Program-made: the position numbers and the translations under genes
In this document: positions 1 to 7,105 of the stretch, piece by piece
Layout of the letters: every line of letters begins with the position of its first letter
How positions within the stretch are numbered: the stretch's first letter is position 1
NCBI GenBank assembly: GCA_017883125.1
Contig: JADGOD010000014.1
Span: 1-19,793, forward strand
Source: Acidimicrobiales bacterium
GTDB lineage: Bacteria > Actinomycetota > Acidimicrobiia > Acidimicrobiales > RAAP-2
Reading direction: 5' to 3'
Length of the DNA stretch: 19,793 nucleotides
Notes under the pieces: model-generated
The model's database searches: none
What the model was told of the DNA's origin: nothing
The model's input: the letters and a program-made list of their open reading frames with translations, nothing else

Positions 1-947
1 ATCGAGTCGTGGGAGGCGACCTCGTCCTGGCCGAGAGGCACGTCGAGGTGCTCGGGGTAGAACCACGGTGCCGAGACGCCACCGGGGATGATGGCCTTGA
101 TCTCGCGGCCGCCGGGGACGCCGCCGCCGAGGGTGGGGGCGAAGATCAGGTCGCGGAAGGTGTGCTTGACCATCTCGAGCTCGTAGACGCCCGGGTTCCT
201 CACGTGGCCCGAGAGGGCGAAGAGCCGCGTGCCGGTCGAGCGCCCCTCGCCGAGGGCGGCGAAGGCGTCGCCGCCGTTGGAGATGATCCAGGGGAGGTTC
301 GAGACCGTCTCGACGTTGTTGACCACGGTCGGCTCGCCGTAGAGGCCGATCGCTGCGGGGAAGAACGGCGGCTTGATGCGGGGGAACCCGCGCTTGCCCT
401 CGAGGGACTCGAGGAGGGCGGTCTCCTCGCCGCAGATGTACGCACCCGCGCCGGGGTGGACCACGATGTCGAGCGAGAACCCCGAGCCGAAGATGTTCGG
501 TCCCGCTGCTCCGTAGGCGTACGCGTCGTTCAGCGCCGCCTGGACCCGCTCGAGGCCGAGGGCGAACTCGCCGCGCAGGAAGATGAACGCCTGGTTGACC
601 TGCAGCGCATAGGCGGCGATCAGCACGCCCTCGACCAGCTGGTGCGGGTCGCGCTCGACCAACAGGTGGTCCTTGAAGGTCGCCGGCTCGGACTCGTCGC
701 CGTTGATGACCAGGTACGCCAGCTCGGACTTGCGCAGCATGGACCACTTGCGTCCCGCCGGGAACCCGGCGCCGCCACGGCCGAGGAGGGAGGCCGCGTC
801 GACCTCGGCGCAGACCGCCTCAGGGGTCATTGACAGGGCCTTGCGCAGGCCCTCGTAGCCACCGGTCGCCACGTAGCGATCCAGGGTGTGCGAGTCAGGG
901 GCGCCGACCCGCGTCGTGATGATCTTCGGAGCGTCGGTCAGGCTCAC
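1..947 (-). CDS. nuoF: NADH-quinone oxidoreductase subunit F (NuoF), partial, 3' end cut by window edge
   Basis: This is the FMN- and NADH-binding subunit of complex I, where electrons enter from NADH on the cytoplasmic arm. About 315 residues are present. Reading the minus strand from GTG at 947 gives an uninterrupted frame to the window edge. The glycine-rich FMN/NADH motif GRGGAGFPAGRKW is at residues 56-68, NGDESEP at 82-88 and GAGAYICGEE at 166-175. The C-terminal cysteines for the N3 [4Fe-4S] cluster lie beyond the edge. The GTG start is chosen because it overlaps the nuoE stop as GTGA, matching the ATGA junctions upstream in this operon. The family call is secure; only the truncation is imposed by the window. 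Confidence 0.96.
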   Translation of the reverse strand, partial: MSLTDAPKIITTRVGAPDSHTLDRYVATGGYEGLRKALSMTPEAVCAEVDAASLLGRGGAGFPAGRKWSMLRKSELAYLVINGDESEPATFKDHLLVERDPHQLVEGVLIAAYALQVNQAFIFLRGEFALGLERVQAALNDAYAYGAAGPNIFGSGFSLDIVVHPGAGAYICGEETALLESLEGKRGFPRIKPPFFPAAIGLYGEPTVVNNVETVSNLPWIISNGGDAFAALGEGRSTGTRLFALSGHVRNPGVYELEMVKHTFRDLIFAPTLGGGVPGGREIKAIIPGGVSAPWFYPEHLDVPLGQDEVASHDS

Positions 948-1567
948 GACTCACCGACCTTGGCCGCTCGGCCTTGGGCGGCCTCTCGTGCCGCAGCGCG
1001 CTCGGCGGCGATCGCCGCGGGGTCCACCGTGAGCCCCTGGCTCCGCTGGATCCGGATCAGGGTTCCGTGCGGCGGGATCTCGTCGGAGCGTCCCCCGGCA
1101 GAGAGCTCGTCGATCAGGCCATCGAGCAGCTCGGGGGTGGTGGTCCGCACGTAGCGGTGGTTCACCTGGACGCACGGTGCGACGTCGCAGTCGGCGAGGC
1201 ACTCAGCCTCCTCCAGGGTGAAGGTCCCGTCCGGCGTCGTGGCGCCGCAGCGGATCCCGAGCTTGCCCTCGGCGTGCTCGAGTAGCTCGAGGCCGCCGGC
1301 GAGGAGGCAGGCGATGTTGGTGCAGACGCCCACGACGTACTTGCCGACCGGCTCGGTGTGGAGCATGTCGTAGAAGGTGGCGGTGCCACGCACCTCAGCC
1401 GGGGTGACGCCGGTCATCTCGGCGACCTCGATCATCCCCTCTTCGCTCAGGTAGCCGTCCTGCTCCTGGACCAGGTGGCAGAGCGGGATCAGCGCCGAGC
1501 GCTTCTCGGGATAGACGCCGATCAGCGCCTCGGCGCGGTCGCGCATGACCTTGGAGAGGTGGCTCAT
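944..1567 (-). CDS. nuoE: NADH-quinone oxidoreductase subunit E (NuoE)
   Basis: This is the thioredoxin-fold [2Fe-2S] subunit of complex I, which binds cluster N1a next to NuoF. The protein has 207 aa. The four cluster ligands are visible as a C-x4-C pair (C82 and C87, in VCTNIAC) and a C-x3-C pair (C123 and C127, in ECLADCDVAPC). The N-terminal helical part includes the usual HLVQEQDGYLSEE region. The ATG at 1567 overlaps the nuoD stop by 4 nt (ATGA), and the stop overlaps the nuoF GTG, so the three genes are translationally coupled. The last 30 or so residues are Ala/Arg-rich and look like a non-conserved tail. Confidence 0.96.
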   Translation of the reverse strand: MSHLSKVMRDRAEALIGVYPEKRSALIPLCHLVQEQDGYLSEEGMIEVAEMTGVTPAEVRGTATFYDMLHTEPVGKYVVGVCTNIACLLAGGLELLEHAEGKLGIRCGATTPDGTFTLEEAECLADCDVAPCVQVNHRYVRTTTPELLDGLIDELSAGGRSDEIPPHGTLIRIQRSQGLTVDPAAIAAERAAAREAAQGRAAKVGES

Positions 1568-2943
1568 CGGTCCACCTCGCCCATGACCGGGTCGACCGAG
1601 GAGATCACGGCGACGGCGTCAGAGAGCAGACCGCCGCGCAGCAGCAGGGGCAGGACCTGGAGGTTGACGAAGCTCGGGCCGCGGATGTGCATCCGGAAGG
1701 GCTTCGACGTCCCGTCGGAGACGAGGTAGCACCCCAGCTCGCCACGAGGGGACTCGATGGGCACGTAGACCTCGCCCTCGGGGACCTTGAAGCCCTCGGT
1801 GAAGATCTTGAAGTGGTGGATGAGCGCCTCCATCGAGGAGTCGATCCGGCCGCGCGGCGGCGGGGTGATCTTCGGGTCCTGGACCCGGTAGTCGCCGGCG
1901 GGCATCTTCTCGACGATCTGTCGGATCATCCGGATCGACTCACGGATCTCGTTCAGGCGGATGGCGTAGCGGTCGAAATTGTCGCCGTAGGTGCCGACGA
2001 CGACGTCGAACTCGAGCTCGTCGTAGGCCAGGTACGGCATCGAGCGGCGCAGGTCCCACGGGACCCCGGTGGACCGCAGCAGCGGCCCGGTCACGCCGAG
2101 GGCCAGGGCCTCTTCGGCCGTCAGGTTGCCGACCGCCTCGGTGCGCTCCCTGAAGATCGGCTGGCCGGTGAGGAGGTCGTCGTACTCGAAGCTCCGGTTC
2201 AGGACGGTGTCGCAGATCACCGCGACGTCGTCCTCCCAGCCGTCGGGAAGATCGGCGGCCACGCCGCCGGGACGGATGTAGTTGGTGTTGAGGCGCAGCC
2301 CCGTCGTCTTCTCGAAGAAGCTGAGCACCATCTCGCGCTCACGGAAGCCGAAGATCATCATCGTCGTCGACCCGAGGTCCATGCCGTTGGTGGCCATCCA
2401 CATCAGGTGCGAGCTCACACGGTTCAACTCGCACATCAGCATGCGGATCCAGGTGGCCCGAGTGGGCACCTCGACACCCAGCAGCGCCTCGGTGGCGAGC
2501 GAGAACACCAGCTCGTTGTGCAGCGGGCTCAGGTAGTCCATCCGGGTCACGTTGGTCGTGCCCTGGACGTAGGTGAGCTCCTCGCCGGTCTTCTCCATGC
2601 CGGTGTGGAGGTAGCCGATGATCGGCTTGGTCCGAAGCACGACCTCGCCGTCGAGCTCGAGCATGAGTCGCAGCACCCCGTGGGTGGAGGGGTGCTGGGG
2701 CCCCATGTTGATGATCATCGTCTCGTCGTCAGGACGATCGATGTCGATCTGCGAGGCGTCGAGGACCTGTCCGTCGGGAAGCCGGAGCACCGCTCCGGAC
2801 TCGCGTCCGAGCGCAGGAGAGTCCGTCTCGACCCGGGTGCTCAGCTCCTGGGCGCCCTCAGAGGTCTCCCTGGTGCTCCACGCCGGGCGCTCGATGGAGC
2901 GCATCATCGGCTCGTCGGCCTCGAAGGAGTCGATCGGCGTCAT
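1564..2943 (-). CDS. nuoD: NADH-quinone oxidoreductase subunit D (NuoD, 49-kDa type)
   Basis: This 459-aa subunit of the peripheral arm of complex I helps form the quinone-binding pocket with NuoB and is related to the large subunit of [NiFe] hydrogenases. The hallmark NMGPQHPSTHGVLR begins at about residue 79, and the C-terminus ends in the family-typical DPVMGEVDR. The start at 2943 is taken because it overlaps the nuoC stop as ATGA; upstream in-frame starts would run into nuoC. The stretch before GPQHPSTHG is about 80 residues, longer than in the Thermus and Streptomyces proteins as I recall them, and is acidic and probably disordered. It contains a STRETSEG stretch similar to that of actinobacterial homologues. 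Confidence 0.96.
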   Translation of the reverse strand: MTPIDSFEADEPMMRSIERPAWSTRETSEGAQELSTRVETDSPALGRESGAVLRLPDGQVLDASQIDIDRPDDETMIINMGPQHPSTHGVLRLMLELDGEVVLRTKPIIGYLHTGMEKTGEELTYVQGTTNVTRMDYLSPLHNELVFSLATEALLGVEVPTRATWIRMLMCELNRVSSHLMWMATNGMDLGSTTMMIFGFREREMVLSFFEKTTGLRLNTNYIRPGGVAADLPDGWEDDVAVICDTVLNRSFEYDDLLTGQPIFRERTEAVGNLTAEEALALGVTGPLLRSTGVPWDLRRSMPYLAYDELEFDVVVGTYGDNFDRYAIRLNEIRESIRMIRQIVEKMPAGDYRVQDPKITPPPRGRIDSSMEALIHHFKIFTEGFKVPEGEVYVPIESPRGELGCYLVSDGTSKPFRMHIRGPSFVNLQVLPLLLRGGLLSDAVAVISSVDPVMGEVDR

Positions 2944-3434
2944 CGGGGACCCGGAGCTTCCTTGAACTGGACGGGGACCCGACCGGATCCGTAGTCCTTG
3001 CGCAGGGGGTGGCCCTCCCACTCCTCGGGCATGAGGATGCGGGTGAGGTCCGGGTGGCCGGCGAAGCGGATGCCGAGGAGGTCATAGGCCTCGCGCTCCA
3101 TCGCCTCGACACCCGGGTAGACGTCGAAGATCGAGTCGACCACCGGGTCGGCCTCGGGGGCCTGGACGCGGATACGCACCCGGGACTTGGCCGAGAGCGA
3201 GAGCAGGTTGACCACGACCTCGAAGCGCTCGGGTGCCACACCGTCAGGAAGGGCCCGACCCGGGTGGCCGAGATAGTCGACCCCGCAGAGGTCCGCGCAC
3301 ATCTCGAAGCCGGCGTCGCGCAGGGAGGCGACGACGCTCTTGTAGGCGCTGCGAGCCGGGAAGGCGATGTGATCGACGCCGATCCCCGCAGCAAGGGGAA
3401 CGTCGGCCAACGCGTCGGCACTGATGTCGGTCAT
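2940..3434 (-). CDS. nuoC: NADH-quinone oxidoreductase subunit C (NuoC, 30-kDa type)
   Basis: This 164-aa structural subunit of the complex I peripheral arm packs against NuoD. The family signature is intact near the C-terminus at about residues 113-148: EREAYDLLGI, then GHPDLTRIL, then GHPLRKDY. The chosen ATG at 3434 gives a 4-nt ATGA overlap with the nuoB stop. An upstream in-frame start at 3479 would add 15 residues lying inside nuoB and is less likely. NuoC and NuoD are separate genes here, not fused as in E. coli. Confidence 0.95.
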   Translation of the reverse strand: MTDISADALADVPLAAGIGVDHIAFPARSAYKSVVASLRDAGFEMCADLCGVDYLGHPGRALPDGVAPERFEVVVNLLSLSAKSRVRIRVQAPEADPVVDSIFDVYPGVEAMEREAYDLLGIRFAGHPDLTRILMPEEWEGHPLRKDYGSGRVPVQFKEAPGPR

Positions 3435-3997
3435 CGCGGCGTTCCCAACCGGACCGTCGTCGGTCGCTCGGGGACCCACGGGCTCTCAGGGGTCTCGTTC
3501 AGGTGGATCGGGCGACCTTCGCTGCGGCGCTGGGTGATCTCACCGGTGCGGATCGTCTCGTGCAGCGTCAGGATCGCGTGCATCAGCGTCTCGGGACTGG
3601 GCGGGCAGCCCGGTGCGTAGACGTCGACGGGGACGATCTGGTCGACGCCCTGGACCACGGCATAGTTGTTGAACATCCCACCGGTCGAGGCGCACACGCC
3701 CATGGAGATGACCCACTTGGGCTCCATCATCTGGTCGTAGACCTGGCGGAGGACCGGAGCCATCTTCTGGCTCACCCGGCCGGCGACGATCATCAGGTCG
3801 GCCTGACGAGGCGAGTTCCGGAAGACCTCCATGCCGAAGCGCGAGAGGTCGTAGTCCGCCGCACCGGCCGCCATCATCTCGATGGCGCAGCAGGCGAGAC
3901 CGAACGTGGCCGGCCAGACGCTGGAGCGCCGAGCCCACTTGACGAGGTCCTCGACGCGGCCGGTCAGAAAGTTATGGGGAAGTTCCTCTAGACCCAT
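3431..3997 (-). CDS. nuoB: NADH-quinone oxidoreductase subunit B (NuoB)
   Basis: This 188-aa subunit holds the terminal [4Fe-4S] cluster N2, which passes electrons to the quinone. The ligands are all present: the tandem cysteines C36-C37 in FGLACCAIEMM, C102 in GVCASTGG and C131 in YAPGCPPSPE. It starts 19 nt after the nuoA stop. A GAAGGGG stretch lies about 10-12 nt before the ATG and could serve as the ribosome binding site. The stop overlaps the nuoC start. The short N-terminus and the tail of about 20 residues after the conserved core are normal for the family. Confidence 0.97.
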   Translation of the reverse strand: MGLEELPHNFLTGRVEDLVKWARRSSVWPATFGLACCAIEMMAAGAADYDLSRFGMEVFRNSPRQADLMIVAGRVSQKMAPVLRQVYDQMMEPKWVISMGVCASTGGMFNNYAVVQGVDQIVPVDVYAPGCPPSPETLMHAILTLHETIRTGEITQRRSEGRPIHLNETPESPWVPERPTTVRLGTPR

Positions 3998-4016
3998 GTG
4001 TCGTCTACCCCTTCAG

Positions 4017-4466
4017 CTACGCGGCACGATCCGACGCCGGATCGACTGTGATCCTGGCGATGGTCGATTCCGACGTGCGCGACGGCATCCCCCGAGTTAG
4101 TCGCTTGACCGGCCCCCACGTGAGGGCGCCGTTGCTCACGAGGAACACCAGCGCCACAAAGACAACCACTGAGAAAGCAAGGACCTCGACGAGGCCGAAG
4201 GTCCCGAGCTGCCGGAAGACGACAGCGAAGGGATAGAGGAAGACGATCTCGATGTCGAAGATGATGAAGATCATCGCCACGAGGTAGAAGCGCACCGGGA
4301 ACCGCTGCGGCGGCTCGAACTCGGGGACGATGCCGCACTCATAGGGCGCGATCTTCGCCGCCGTCGGCTTCTTGCGGGGGGCCAGCAGGCCCGAGGCCAG
4401 GAAGGAGCCAGCGGCGAACAAGATGCCCAAGATGAGCAGAAACAGGACAGGGAGATACTGATCCAT
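4017..4466 (-). CDS. nuoA: NADH-quinone oxidoreductase subunit A (NuoA)
   Basis: This 149-aa membrane subunit sits at the junction of the two arms of complex I and is the first gene of the nuo operon. It has three hydrophobic segments, roughly residues 5-28, 61-85 and 92-115. The conserved loop PYECGIVP is near residue 41 and the acidic signature IFDIEIVFLYP is in TM2. The tail of about 35 residues after TM3 is polar and not conserved. The ATG at 4466 is preceded by a candidate promoter with the AAACAT box only 6 nt upstream, and by a Rex-like operator at 4484-4501. The mRNA may therefore be leaderless. Confidence 0.96.
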   Translation of the reverse strand: MDQYLPVLFLLILGILFAAGSFLASGLLAPRKKPTAAKIAPYECGIVPEFEPPQRFPVRFYLVAMIFIIFDIEIVFLYPFAVVFRQLGTFGLVEVLAFSVVVFVALVFLVSNGALTWGPVKRLTRGMPSRTSESTIARITVDPASDRAA

Positions 4467-4472
4467 CGCTCC

Positions 4473-4501
4473 ATGTTTCTACCATGAGCACGCGTTCACA
4501 A
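4473..4501 (-). promoter_or_regulatory. Candidate nuo operon promoter
   Basis: On the minus strand a TTGTGA box (4501-4496) is followed by a 17-nt spacer and AAACAT (4478-4473). The nuoA ATG comes 6 nt later, placing the likely transcription start at or next to the start codon. The TTGTGA box is also half of the overlapping Rex-like palindrome. The hexamers are imperfect, so this rests on spacing and position. Confidence 0.5.
4484..4501. promoter_or_regulatory. Candidate Rex operator upstream of nuoA
   Basis: The plus strand reads ATGAGCACGCGTTCACAA. The actinobacterial Rex operator consensus, as described for Streptomyces, is TTGTGAACGCGTTCACAA. The right half and the central ACGCGT match perfectly and three left-half positions differ, giving 15 of 18. 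It overlaps the candidate -35 box and spacer of the nuo promoter, so bound Rex would block RNA polymerase. A rex gene is present at 12364-13101, and nuo is a known Rex target in Streptomyces. Confidence 0.68.
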
Positions 4502-4512
4502 GCACATCGAAC

Positions 4513-4540
4513 TCCGAGGTGTCGGGGGAGGCCCCTCGGA
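4513..4540. repeat. Inverted repeat upstream of the geranylgeranyl reductase gene
   Basis: Perfect 7-nt arms TCCGAGG (4513-4519) and CCTCGGA (4534-4540) are separated by 14 nt, with arm centres 21 nt apart, or two helical turns. The repeat lies just upstream of the TACGAT box at 4545-4550. It could be an operator for an unidentified dimeric regulator. Short GC-rich repeats also arise by chance. Confidence 0.35.
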
Positions 4541-4544
4541 CCCG

Positions 4545-4550
4545 TACGAT
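4545..4550 (+). promoter_or_regulatory. Candidate -10 box for the geranylgeranyl reductase gene
   Basis: TACGAT fits the actinobacterial TAnnnT consensus and lies 8 nt before the GTG at 4559, which predicts a leaderless transcript. No convincing -35 box is seen. Confidence 0.5.
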
Positions 4551-4558
4551 GTCGAATC

Positions 4559-5923
4559 GTGGAATCCACTTCATCCCCCCTCCCGAAGCCCGAACACGTC
4601 TTTGACGCGGTGATCGTCGGCGGCGGCCCGTCCGGTTCGGCCTGTGCCTACTGGCTGGCCAAGTCCGGCTGGGACGTCGCCGTCATCGAGAGGAAGACCT
4701 TTCCGAGGGAGAAGACCTGCGGAGACGGTCTGACCCCCCGCTCGGTCCGCCAGCTCGCCGACATGGGCCTGGAGCCCCAGGTGGCCGCCAAGGGCCACCG
4801 CTACGACGGTCTGCGCTCCTACGGCTTCGGCCAGTCGCTCGAGATGCGCTGGCCCGAGCACCCGCACTTCCCCTCCTACGGCTACTGCGTCACCCGCTTC
4901 GACCTCGATGCCTTGGTGGCGGAGAACGCCGCCTCGCTCGGCGCCACCGTCCTGACCGGGACCGAGGTGCTCGACGTCCTCGAGCCGAGGTCCTCGATGC
5001 GCGACGGCGCCCTCGGGAGCTGCTCAGGCGTCATCGTCAAGCAGAAGGCCACGGGAGCCACCTCCGAGATTCGCGGCCGGATCGTGGTGGTCGCCGACGG
5101 CGCCAACTCACGGATCGGCCGGGCGCTGGGGACCTCACGGCGGCGGGACTGGCCCATGGGCATGGCCCTGCGCGGCTACTACACCTCGGACCTCCACGAC
5201 GATGACTTCATCGAGTCCCACCTCGACATCCGTGACCCGGAGGGGAACGTCATCCCCGGGTACGGCTGGATCTTCCCGCTCGGCGACGGCCGCATCAACG
5301 TCGGCGTCGGGCTCCTGAGCACCGACCGGCGGTGGAAGGGGATCAACACCTCCACGCTGATGGAGACCTTCGTCGACTTCGCCCCCGAGCACTGGGGCAT
5401 CTCACCGGAGACCTCGTGCGGCCCGGCCACTGGCGGGCGGCTTCCCATGGGGCTCTCGGTCGGACCACGGACGGGCGCCAACGTCATCGTCATCGGCGAC
5501 GCCTCGGGCTCGATCAACCCGTTCAACGGCGAGGGGATCGCCTACGGCTACGAGACCGGGCGCCTGGCGGCGGCCTCGGTGGCCGAGTCGCTGCTCGGCG
5601 GCGGGACCGACGCCCTCGATGAGTACAACGAGCGGCTCCTCAAGGGCTACGGCCCCTACTACGACGTCGCCAGAGCGTTCGTGCGCCTCATCAGCGAGCC
5701 GAAGCTCATGGCGCTCTGCGTCGGAGTCGGGATGCGCTCCGAGACCCTGATGTCCGAGCTGCTCGGGATGATGGCCAACCTCATGCGCCCCGATGAGCTC
5801 GGACCGGCCGAGGTCGGCTACCGGGCACTCGCCGGGCTGGTGAGGATCCTCCCCGACCGGGTCCTGACCGCCCTCTTCAACGACCAGACGGCCGATCTGC
5901 GCTCGGTCTCGAGCGCCGCCTGA
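4559..5923 (+). CDS. Geranylgeranyl reductase family flavoprotein (menaquinone-saturating type)
   Basis: This 454-aa FAD-dependent oxidoreductase probably reduces isoprenyl double bonds, most likely in the menaquinone side chain as mycobacterial MenJ does. The FAD Rossmann motif VGGGPSGS is at 20-27 and is followed by the substrate-family box ERKTFPREKTCGDGLTP. YGWIFP is at 235-240, CGPATGG begins at C287, and the second FAD motif GDASGSINPFNGEG begins at about 313. The GTG at 4559 is preferred to an upstream ATG at 4484 because the region between holds promoter-like sequence and the extra 25 residues are Arg/Pro-rich and unconserved. A reductase gene next to nuoA also occurs in Streptomyces. 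This context fits a quinone role, since complex I reduces menaquinone. An archaeal-type lipid substrate cannot be excluded from sequence alone. Confidence 0.88.
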   Translation: MESTSSPLPKPEHVFDAVIVGGGPSGSACAYWLAKSGWDVAVIERKTFPREKTCGDGLTPRSVRQLADMGLEPQVAAKGHRYDGLRSYGFGQSLEMRWPEHPHFPSYGYCVTRFDLDALVAENAASLGATVLTGTEVLDVLEPRSSMRDGALGSCSGVIVKQKATGATSEIRGRIVVVADGANSRIGRALGTSRRRDWPMGMALRGYYTSDLHDDDFIESHLDIRDPEGNVIPGYGWIFPLGDGRINVGVGLLSTDRRWKGINTSTLMETFVDFAPEHWGISPETSCGPATGGRLPMGLSVGPRTGANVIVIGDASGSINPFNGEGIAYGYETGRLAAASVAESLLGGGTDALDEYNERLLKGYGPYYDVARAFVRLISEPKLMALCVGVGMRSETLMSELLGMMANLMRPDELGPAEVGYRALAGLVRILPDRVLTALFNDQTADLRSVSSAA

Positions 5924-5936
5924 CCGATTCAGGCGG
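5916..5936. terminator. Bidirectional hairpin containing both stop codons of a convergent gene pair
   Basis: Perfect 8-bp arms CCGCCTGA (5916-5923) and TCAGGCGG (5929-5936) flank a 5-nt loop. The plus-strand reductase stop (TGA, 5921-5923) pairs with the minus-strand stop of the next gene (TCA on the plus strand, 5929-5931). Outside the stem, GAGCG (5911-5915) and CGCTC (5941-5945) can extend it past a 4-nt bulge. There is no clear T tract. Confidence 0.6.
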
Positions 5937-7098
5937 GCGTCGCTCCTGACGAGCCCACGAGCCGGCCCGCCAGCAGGCTGACCAGCTCGGAGCGCAGCTC
6001 GGTGGGGAACTCCCCGGGCAGCGAGAAGGTGTAGAGCGTCTGCTCGTAGGTGCCGCTCACGAGCATCGTGATGCCGATCTCGGCGTCCACCGTCGTGGCG
6101 GCGGTCGGGATCTGGACGAACACGTTGGCCCCGGCGGTGACGACCCCCAGCGGTGCGGGCAGCGTCTGGGGGGTGACCGAGACCGTCGCCGTCGCCAGCG
6201 TTGGGTCAGCGCTGCTCATGACGAGGCGTCCTATCGCCTGGGCGAAGCAGGTCGGGAACTTCGGAGACTTCATCTGGGCGAGATCGGCGGCCACCGACTT
6301 GGCTGACGCGTAGCGCTGGGTGACCGATCCGGCCTCGATGTAGCTCGTCGAGGTCACCCGCCCGAACGGGGCGCTGGGGACCTGGACGAGAGGCGTGACG
6401 CCGGCGGCGCCGAAGACGCGGTCGGTGGCGTTGGTCTCACCCATGCAGCTCTGGAAACCGGCGATCACCGTCTTGTAGGCCTTCTTGCTCGCCGCCGAGG
6501 GCGTCGACGACGTCCGTGCCGACCCGAGCAGGCCTGCGAGCGGGGCGGTCGTCGGATCATCGGTCCCCCACTCGGAGGGGACGTCGGACCTCACGAGGTT
6601 CTTCGACCCGGCGAGCGCCTTGTCCTGAGCGGTGGCCTTGACGGGAGACGGGCTCGAGGAGCTCAGCACCACGGCCACCACCACGCCGATGGCCACCGCC
6701 ACCATCCCGAGGGCGGCCAGCAGCCAGATCCGCATCGATCTCGGCGGCGAGATCTCCGCACCCAGGGCGACCCGACCCGTCCCCGCAGCGACGAGGGCCT
6801 CGAGGTCGTCCGGCGTCCCGCCCTCGAGGGCCTGGCGCGGGAACCCGAGCGCGAGGTACTCGCCTGAGACCCATCCGGCCACCTCGACGTCGTGGCCGTG
6901 CGTCGTGGCCGCCATCATCGACATGGCGCTGAAGGGGATCTGCCATGCGGTGACCGGCTCGCCGCCGTGGAGCGTGATGCCACCGGCGTCGACCACCAGG
7001 TTGAGAAGCGCCCCGGCGGAGAGCGGGCCGTGACCGCTCGTGATCGTGACCCGGTCCGCGGACAGGCGCTGCGGGGCGTCGGCGTCGGCGTCGGTCAT
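5929..7098 (-). CDS. Unrecognised single-pass membrane protein with cytoplasmic and extracellular domains
   Basis: I do not recognise this 389-aa protein. Residues 1-120 look like a compact beta-rich cytoplasmic domain (GGITLHGGEPVTAWQIPFSAM region), perhaps PH-like, though that is a guess. One hydrophobic helix lies at about 124-146, followed by a Ser/Pro linker (SSSSPSP). The remaining 240 residues are probably outside the cell and include two cysteines, in SCMGETN and FPTCFAQ, that could form a disulfide. The body plan resembles actinobacterial sensor-like or sensor-domain proteins. It begins 7 nt after the hemL stop with a weak GGTGAG ribosome site, so it is probably the last gene of the hem transcript. 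A role in haem handling would be inference only. Its stop codon sits in the convergent hairpin. Confidence 0.8.
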   Translation of the reverse strand: MTDADADAPQRLSADRVTITSGHGPLSAGALLNLVVDAGGITLHGGEPVTAWQIPFSAMSMMAATTHGHDVEVAGWVSGEYLALGFPRQALEGGTPDDLEALVAAGTGRVALGAEISPPRSMRIWLLAALGMVAVAIGVVVAVVLSSSSPSPVKATAQDKALAGSKNLVRSDVPSEWGTDDPTTAPLAGLLGSARTSSTPSAASKKAYKTVIAGFQSCMGETNATDRVFGAAGVTPLVQVPSAPFGRVTSTSYIEAGSVTQRYASAKSVAADLAQMKSPKFPTCFAQAIGRLVMSSADPTLATATVSVTPQTLPAPLGVVTAGANVFVQIPTAATTVDAEIGITMLVSGTYEQTLYTFSLPGEFPTELRSELVSLLAGRLVGSSGATPA

Positions 7099-7105
7099 GG
7101 TCGAC

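Noticed and set aside
1687..2994. A 435-codon plus-strand open frame opposite nuoD, and similar frames at 8355-9755 and 12028-13281
   Set aside because: They mirror certain coding genes, have biased low-complexity composition and no ribosome site, so they are shadows.
4484..4558. An upstream ATG start for the geranylgeranyl reductase
   Set aside because: The added 25 residues are Arg/Pro-rich, and the stretch holds the Rex-like site, an inverted repeat and the TACGAT box. GTG at 4559 fits better.
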